Origin: Bacteroidota bacterium
GTDB taxonomy: Bacteria > Bacteroidota > Bacteroidia > Cytophagales > Cyclobacteriaceae
DNA length: 64,000 bases
Direction: 5' to 3'
Assembly (NCBI GenBank): GCA_016178785.1
Contig: JACOSO010000016.1
Coordinates: forward strand, 28,390-92,389
Made by a program: the position numbers and the translations under genes. The notes below the pieces were generated by a model. The model saw only the letters and a list, made by a program, of their open reading frames with translations, was not told where the DNA came from and made no database searches. Positions 59,842 through 64,000 of the stretch are shown here, piece after piece (position 1 is the first letter of the stretch; every line of letters starts with the position of its first letter).

Positions 59842-61137
59842 ATGCGATACACCTCTATTGAAAAAGAACTTTTCATCAACAACCGTAAACGTTTTGTAAG
59901 CGAACTTAAACCGGGCTCAATTGCCGTTTTCAATTCTAATGACACAATGCCGACCAATGCAGACGGCACAATGGCCTTCCGGCAAAACAACGATTTATTT
60001 TACCTCACAGGCATCGAGCAGGAAGAAACCATATTACTAATCTGCCCCGGCTTCCGCGAAGAAAAGAAACGAGAGATACTTTTTCTCCGCCAACCCAATG
60101 AGCATCTGGAGAAATGGTATGGACATAAACTTACGAAAGAAGAAGCGAAAGCAATTTCGGGAGTCGAAACAGTGATGTGGCTGCACGATTTTGAAAATAT
60201 GTTGCATCACATGTTCGCCATGGGTGGGGTTGAATTTATTTACCTAAATACAAACGAGCACTATCGTTCAGAGATTGTTGTCCAAACCCGCGATGCGCGA
60301 TTCATTGATTGGTGCAAAGCAAAATATCCGTTGCATACGTATCAGCGCATAGCTCCCATCATGTCAAAACTTCGCAGAATAAAACAAAAAGCAGAAATCG
60401 ATCTGATACAAAAAGCTTGCGATATCACCGAGAAAGGGTTTCGTAGAGTGCTGAAGTTTACCAAACCTGGTGTTAAGGAATATGAAATCGAAGCAGAGTA
60501 TGTCCATGAATTCATTCGCAATGGTTCAAAAGGTTTTGCTTACACACCGATTATCGCTTCGGGAAAAAATAATATTGTATTGCATTACATCGAAAATAAT
60601 CAAGAATGCAAAGCAGGTGAACTTGTCTTGTTAGATGTTGCAGCCGAGTATGCCAATTACAATTCCGATCTCACCAGGACCATTCCCGTAAGTGGAAAAT
60701 TCACTCCGCGACAAAAAGAAGTTTACAATGCTGTACTCCGCGTACAACGCGAAGCATTTAAAATCTTAAGGCCCAACATTGTCTATTTTGATTATCAAAA
60801 AGAAATCGAAAGTCTGATGCAGGCTGAATTGTTAAACCTTAAACTGATTTCAGATTCTGACATCAGGAATCAGGACCCTGAAAATCCAGCGTTGCGAAAA
60901 TATTTTTATCACGGCACATCACACATGCTAGGTCTTGACGTTCATGATATAGGCAATATGCATGACAAGGTTCAAGTGGGAAGTGTGTGGACAATTGAGC
61001 CTGGGATTTATATTAGGGAGGAGGGATTTGGCGTTCGCCTGGAAAACAATGTAGTTATTGGTGAAAAGGAGAATTTTGATCTGATGAGAAACATCCCGAT
61101 TGAAGCTGAAGAAATTGAAACCTTAATGAACAAATGA
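59842..61137 (+). CDS. pepP: Xaa-Pro aminopeptidase (M24B)
   Basis: 431 residues: N-terminal domain with FRQNNDLFYLTGIEQEETIL, then a pita-bread metallopeptidase with LVLLDVAAEYANYNSDLTRT (metal aspartates), HGTSHMLGLDVHDIG and WTIEPGIYI. Cleaves N-terminal residues before proline in the cytosol. Lone gene ahead of degenerate repeats at 61140-61195. Confidence 0.9.
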   Translation: MRYTSIEKELFINNRKRFVSELKPGSIAVFNSNDTMPTNADGTMAFRQNNDLFYLTGIEQEETILLICPGFREEKKREILFLRQPNEHLEKWYGHKLTKEEAKAISGVETVMWLHDFENMLHHMFAMGGVEFIYLNTNEHYRSEIVVQTRDARFIDWCKAKYPLHTYQRIAPIMSKLRRIKQKAEIDLIQKACDITEKGFRRVLKFTKPGVKEYEIEAEYVHEFIRNGSKGFAYTPIIASGKNNIVLHYIENNQECKAGELVLLDVAAEYANYNSDLTRTIPVSGKFTPRQKEVYNAVLRVQREAFKILRPNIVYFDYQKEIESLMQAELLNLKLISDSDIRNQDPENPALRKYFYHGTSHMLGLDVHDIGNMHDKVQVGSVWTIEPGIYIREEGFGVRLENNVVIGEKENFDLMRNIPIEAEEIETLMNK

Positions 61138-61196
61138 TCAGTTAGTCATGTATTGACGACATTGGCTAATCGACTAATTGATAAATTGGCTAATCA

Positions 61197-61994
61197 ATGA
61201 AAAGAAAAATCCACTTTGTAATATTCATTTTATTAATCGGATCAATCGCGGAATCCCATGAATTCTGGCTACAGCCGAAAAAATTCTGGTATAAAATTGG
61301 GGAGGATTTACGGGTGGATTTTTTAGTCGGTGAAAATTTTGAAGGTGAACTCTGGGATTTAGATAAAAATAAAATTGAAAAATTGAATCTTCATCACCTG
61401 ACCAAAGTAATCGATTTGAAAACTCAGGTGAAGCCTGCGGAGAAAGACAGGTTGAAATTTAAGTTTGCAGAAACAGGCACTTACTTGCTGTCCTTACAAA
61501 GCAGCGAAGCTTATATCGAATTGGATGCGCAAAAATTCAACGAATATCTGAAGGAAGATGGCCTAGACGATGCCCTTGATATTCGCACAAAAACGACTAC
61601 CCTTGATAAGCCATCGAAAGAGTTTTATTCACGTTACGCAAAACTGTTAGTTCAATCGGGTGATAAAACAGACGACACATACAAGAAAAAAGTGGGTCTA
61701 AGGTTAGAGATCATTCCTCAACAAAATCCATATAACTTAAAGTCGGGGGATTATTTACAATGTCTTGTATTATTTGACGGCAAGCCCAGTCTGCATCAAT
61801 TGGTAAAAGTCTGGAACAAAATCGGAAACGCCTCAATCTTGCAAAATGCGTATACCGAAAATGATGGTACAATAAAATTCCCGATCAGCAGCAAAGGCCC
61901 GTGGATGGTGAGTACCGTGAAAATGATTGAATCGGAAAAAACGGGTGCCGACTGGCAAAGTTTCTGGGGAAGCTTAGTTTTTGGAATCGAATAA
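61197..61994 (+). CDS. DUF4198-like periplasmic protein
   Basis: 265 residues: signal (to about IAES), then SHEFWLQPKKFWYKIGEDLRVDFLVGENF, a start typical of DUF4198/NikM-like domains implicated in metal uptake or binding, and a C-terminal beta-sandwich repeat ending VYTENDGTIKFPIS. It precedes ridA by 2 bp, so the two are likely co-transcribed. Metal and role unknown. Confidence 0.75.
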   Translation: MKRKIHFVIFILLIGSIAESHEFWLQPKKFWYKIGEDLRVDFLVGENFEGELWDLDKNKIEKLNLHHLTKVIDLKTQVKPAEKDRLKFKFAETGTYLLSLQSSEAYIELDAQKFNEYLKEDGLDDALDIRTKTTTLDKPSKEFYSRYAKLLVQSGDKTDDTYKKKVGLRLEIIPQQNPYNLKSGDYLQCLVLFDGKPSLHQLVKVWNKIGNASILQNAYTENDGTIKFPISSKGPWMVSTVKMIESEKTGADWQSFWGSLVFGIE

Positions 61995-61996
61995 CT

Positions 61997-62419
61997 ATGA
62001 GCAATACTTTCATCTCTTCCGATAAAGCGCCAGATCCTGTTGGTTCATATCCTCATGCGAGGCAGGTTGGCAATTTACTTTTTCTATCTGGAGTTGGTCC
62101 GCGCAAAAAAGGGTCTAAGGAAATCCCTGGCGTTACATTGGATCAAAACAAAAATATCATTAGCTACAACATCGAGGAGCAGTGTCATTCTGTTTTTCAG
62201 AATGTGAAATTCGTTTTAGAAGCCTCCGGATCGAAGTGGGAGAATTTGATAGATGTCACCGTCTATCTCACAAATATGAAAGATGATTTTGCAACCTTCA
62301 ATAAAATCTACGCTGAGTATTTTCCAGATAAAGCGACACAGCCGTGTCGAACTACAGTTGAAGTAAATGCATTGCCAACGCCAATCGCAATAGAGCTAAA
62401 GTGTATTGCAATCATTTAG
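61997..62419 (+). CDS. RidA family enamine/imine deaminase
   Basis: 140 residues of the RidA fold (YPHARQVGNLLFLSGVGPRK, TVYLTNMKDDFATFNKIYAE, PCRTTVEVNALPTPIAIE). Arg near CRTT is the catalytic arginine of the active RidA class. It would clear reactive enamines from PLP enzymes. It is 2 bp behind the DUF4198-like gene. Confidence 0.88.
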   Translation: MSNTFISSDKAPDPVGSYPHARQVGNLLFLSGVGPRKKGSKEIPGVTLDQNKNIISYNIEEQCHSVFQNVKFVLEASGSKWENLIDVTVYLTNMKDDFATFNKIYAEYFPDKATQPCRTTVEVNALPTPIAIELKCIAII

Positions 62420-62426
62420 AAGGAAA

Positions 62427-62753
62427 TTAAACGGAAAAACTTTCTCCGCACCCGCATGTGCGCGAAGCATTCGGGTTGATGAATTGAAAACCTTTGCCAT
62501 TCAACCCATCAGAAAAATCAAGAGTCGTACCAAGTAAGTACAGCAAGCTTTTTTTATCAACAAGAATTTTTACTCCTTTGTCTTCAAAGACCTGGTCAGC
62601 CGGATTGATCTTGTCGTCAAACCCAAGATCATACATCAGACCCGAACAACCGCCACCTTTTACAGATACACGAATGTTATGATCTTCCCCTCGACCTTCT
62701 TCAGTTCGCAGGCTTGCAATCCTTTCCTTTGCTTTATCGGTAACTGTTATCAT
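62427..62753 (-). CDS. HesB/IscA iron-sulfur carrier
   Basis: 108 residues of the A-type carrier family with cysteines at GGGCSGLMYDL and near the end CGCGESFSV. It holds or delivers [2Fe-2S]/[4Fe-4S] clusters. Convergent with ridA, 7 bp between stops. Confidence 0.92.
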   Translation of the reverse strand: MITVTDKAKERIASLRTEEGRGEDHNIRVSVKGGGCSGLMYDLGFDDKINPADQVFEDKGVKILVDKKSLLYLLGTTLDFSDGLNGKGFQFINPNASRTCGCGESFSV

Positions 62754-62767
62754 ATGCTCAATTGTGC

Positions 62768-63190
62768 TTAAGAGATCGGATTCAGTACAACACTAAAAAC
62801 TGTAATTGTGTTCCTGTCTCTGCCGTAATATAATTTTTCCAATGCTTCCAGAATATTTCCCGCTCTGAAATAAGATGTATGCAATTCACTATCCCTTTTT
62901 GTGGTCCACTGAATAGTGTAAGAGTTTTCCTTCTCTTTATAGTTCTGAACATAGTCCCACATCTTTTTCAAAGCATCCACTTTGTCGGCACCAGTTTCAG
63001 AGTGAAACAAAAAAGATTGGTTATGCCGCGGATTGATGGTGATCAGATCTAGTTTCACCTTTCCATCATGGTTGCTGAATTCAAACATCAAATCGCTGGT
63101 GCGCAGGCCAAGATAATCCTTAACTTGTTGTTGCACACGTGCCGCTTCCACATGAGCATCGCTTGCTGTTTCTAAAGTAATTTTGGGCAT
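62768..63190 (-). CDS. Conserved hypothetical protein
   Basis: 140 residues from ATG 63190 (MPKITLETASDAHVE). Mixed alpha/beta with no known motif (WDYVQNYKEKENSYTIQW, SELHTSYFRAGNILEALEKLYYG). A longer frame to 63289 overlaps the mce start. It lies in one direction with the HesB gene, 14 bp upstream of it. Function unknown. Confidence 0.6.
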   Translation of the reverse strand: MPKITLETASDAHVEAARVQQQVKDYLGLRTSDLMFEFSNHDGKVKLDLITINPRHNQSFLFHSETGADKVDALKKMWDYVQNYKEKENSYTIQWTTKRDSELHTSYFRAGNILEALEKLYYGRDRNTITVFSVVLNPIS

Positions 63191-63271
63191 AGCTGTAGTT
63201 AAACTTTCGGAAAGCCAGAAAAGTTTCCCGAATTTTCTTTCAAAATTAAGAAAACCAATTGAATCGATCGC

Positions 63272-63673
63272 ATGGAAAAACTTGAACACATCGGTATTGC
63301 AGTAAAAAACCTGGAGGAATCGAACAGACTTTTTGAAAAACTCTTAGGCAAATCCCACTATAAAATCGAAGAAGTAGCGAGCGAAGGTGTGCGAACTTCT
63401 TTCTTTGAAGTTGGCGGAGTCAAGATTGAATTACTTGAAGCTACTAATCCAGATTCTCCCATTGCAAAATTTATTGACAGACGAGGTGAAGGAATACATC
63501 ACCTTGCATTTGAAGTAGCCGATATTGAAGAAAGCATCAGCTCCTATTCCAGCAATGGCTTCACACTTTTAAATTCTCAACCCAAATCGGGTGCCGACAA
63601 TAAACGCATTGCATTCATGCATCCAAAAACTACAAACAGCGTTTTAGTCGAGCTTTGTCAAGAAAAAAAGTAA
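63272..63673 (+). CDS. mce: Methylmalonyl-CoA epimerase
   Basis: 133 residues of the vicinal-oxygen-chelate fold: EHIGIAVKNLEESNRLFEKL, EGIHHLAFEVADIEESISSY (metal His) and SVLVELCQEKK (Glu). Interconverts R and S methylmalonyl-CoA in propionate metabolism. It is divergent from the conserved hypothetical gene. Confidence 0.93.
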   Translation: MEKLEHIGIAVKNLEESNRLFEKLLGKSHYKIEEVASEGVRTSFFEVGGVKIELLEATNPDSPIAKFIDRRGEGIHHLAFEVADIEESISSYSSNGFTLLNSQPKSGADNKRIAFMHPKTTNSVLVELCQEKK

Positions 63674-63781
63674 AGTCGGGTTATCTCGCGCCTTTGCGTA
63701 TTGTCATGCTACTACTGGATGTCGCTACTATCTTCTCGGAGTTTGCATTATTTTGGGATTTGGTCTGCTAAGGTAAAGGGC

Positions 63782-63817
63782 AAAAAAAGAAGCCCCAGAT
63801 CTTACGATGAGGGGCTT
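63782..63817 (-). terminator. Intrinsic terminator of the rRNA operon
   Basis: AAGCCCC (63790-63796) and GGGGCTT (63811-63817) form a 7-bp stem. On the minus strand it is followed by CTTTTTTTG. It lies just 3' of the 5S rRNA. Confidence 0.8.
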
Positions 63818-63829
63818 GATTTAAAAAGG

Positions 63830-63940
63830 TCAGGCAACGACTTACTCTCCCGGGTTTTGCCCTAGTACCATCAGCGCTGGTGGTCTTAACTGCTCTGTTC
63901 GGAATGGGAAGAGGTGGTCCCCACCGCCATAGTCGCCTTA
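63830..63940 (-). rRNA. rrf: 5S ribosomal RNA
   Basis: On the minus strand GGCGACTATGGCGGTGGGG at the 5' side, CCATTCCGAACAGAGC in loop A/B and GGGAGAGTAAGTCGTTGCC at the 3' side match bacterial 5S rRNA, and its two ends can pair. The ends are assigned to within a few bases. It is the last gene of an rRNA operon whose 23S and 16S lie to the right of the window. Confidence 0.93.
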
Positions 63941-64000
63941 AGGCTTGCCCACCGTAGTTTTAACGCAGGTGGGTCTTAAGCTCTTTTTCTGGATTTCCCG
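63941..64000 (-). other. 23S-5S rRNA spacer (partial)
   Basis: A hairpin (CCCACC at 63948-63953 with GGTGGG at 63968-63973) lies in the transcribed spacer upstream of 5S, and may be a processing site. The 23S gene is not reached. Confidence 0.45.

Noticed and set aside
1..64000. CRISPR array, prophage, tRNA genes
   Set aside because: I saw no regularly spaced repeats, no phage structural or integrase genes and no cloverleaf sequence I could support. The only RNA gene recognised is 5S rRNA.

Overview
The window reads as a chromosomal segment of an aerobic-to-microaerobic Bacteroidota, most likely from the Cytophagales side of the phylum. Support: a fused CcoN-CcoO cytochrome cbb3 oxidase, many short-signal lipoproteins, Bacteroidota-type promoters (-7 box TAnnTTTG), few Shine-Dalgarno sequences, a Sec-exported clade II nitrous oxide reductase, and the degenerate GAATTTTGAA-like intergenic repeats common in this phylum. 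I cannot name the species.

Layout. 1-4.1 kb: housekeeping (nucleoside phosphorylase, ribD, prmC) and a small secreted protein. 4.3-5.2 kb: a universal stress protein (USP). 5.2-12.9 kb, minus strand: a nine-gene electron-transfer operon (YceI-like lipoprotein, DOMON/ethylbenzene-dehydrogenase-like cytochrome c lipoprotein, CX4CH cytochrome lipoprotein, DUF5777-like beta-barrel, small twin-arginine protein, Tat-lipoprotein ferredoxin, NrfD-type quinol membrane subunit, membrane-anchored periplasmic protein, cytochrome c). No molybdopterin catalytic subunit is present. 13.9-21.1 kb: nitrous-oxide reduction operon (cytochrome c, nosZ, tetraspan protein, nosL, nosD, nosF, nosY, FAS1 lipoprotein). 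21.3-26.5 kb: USP, ccoI, a CoA-transferase/hydrolase, ccoS and a truncated haemoglobin. 26.6-29.1 kb: a sensor kinase split by a frameshift. 29.2-31.3 kb: Hsp20, USP, OsmC. 32.2-38.3 kb: ccoNO-Q-P-G-H plus a SafE-like membrane protein. 38.3-41.1 kb: a receiver-Crp/Fnr fusion regulator, its probable PAS kinase and a fourth USP. 41.1-54.4 kb: largely housekeeping (glmS, panCD, ruvB, ruvX, def, methionine aminotransferase, omega-amidase) with accessory items (hicBA, a nucleotidyltransferase inserted at the ruvB 3' end, a RIC/hemerythrin protein). 54.6-57.9 kb: an enterobacterial-type four-subunit fumarate reductase frdABCD. 58-63.7 kb: TPR protein, alpha-L-fucosidase, aminopeptidase P, RidA, HesB/IscA protein, methylmalonyl-CoA epimerase. 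The window ends in a 5S rRNA on the minus strand, the tail of an rRNA operon lying to the right.

How it fits together. Most of the window is a low-oxygen respiratory toolkit: a high-affinity oxidase, an N2O reductase, fumarate reductase, a haemoglobin, a di-iron repair protein and stress proteins. A shared promoter architecture links many of these. A TGAY-N4-RTCA inverted repeat starts 57-58 bp upstream of a TAnnTTTG-like -7 box before the NrfD operon, the nos operon, ccoNO and all four USP genes, and a one-mismatch version precedes the RIC gene. The receiver-Crp/Fnr protein encoded in the window is the natural candidate regulator. I regard this regulon and the uncharacterised NrfD/DOMON/YceI/beta-barrel operon inside it as the most interesting content.
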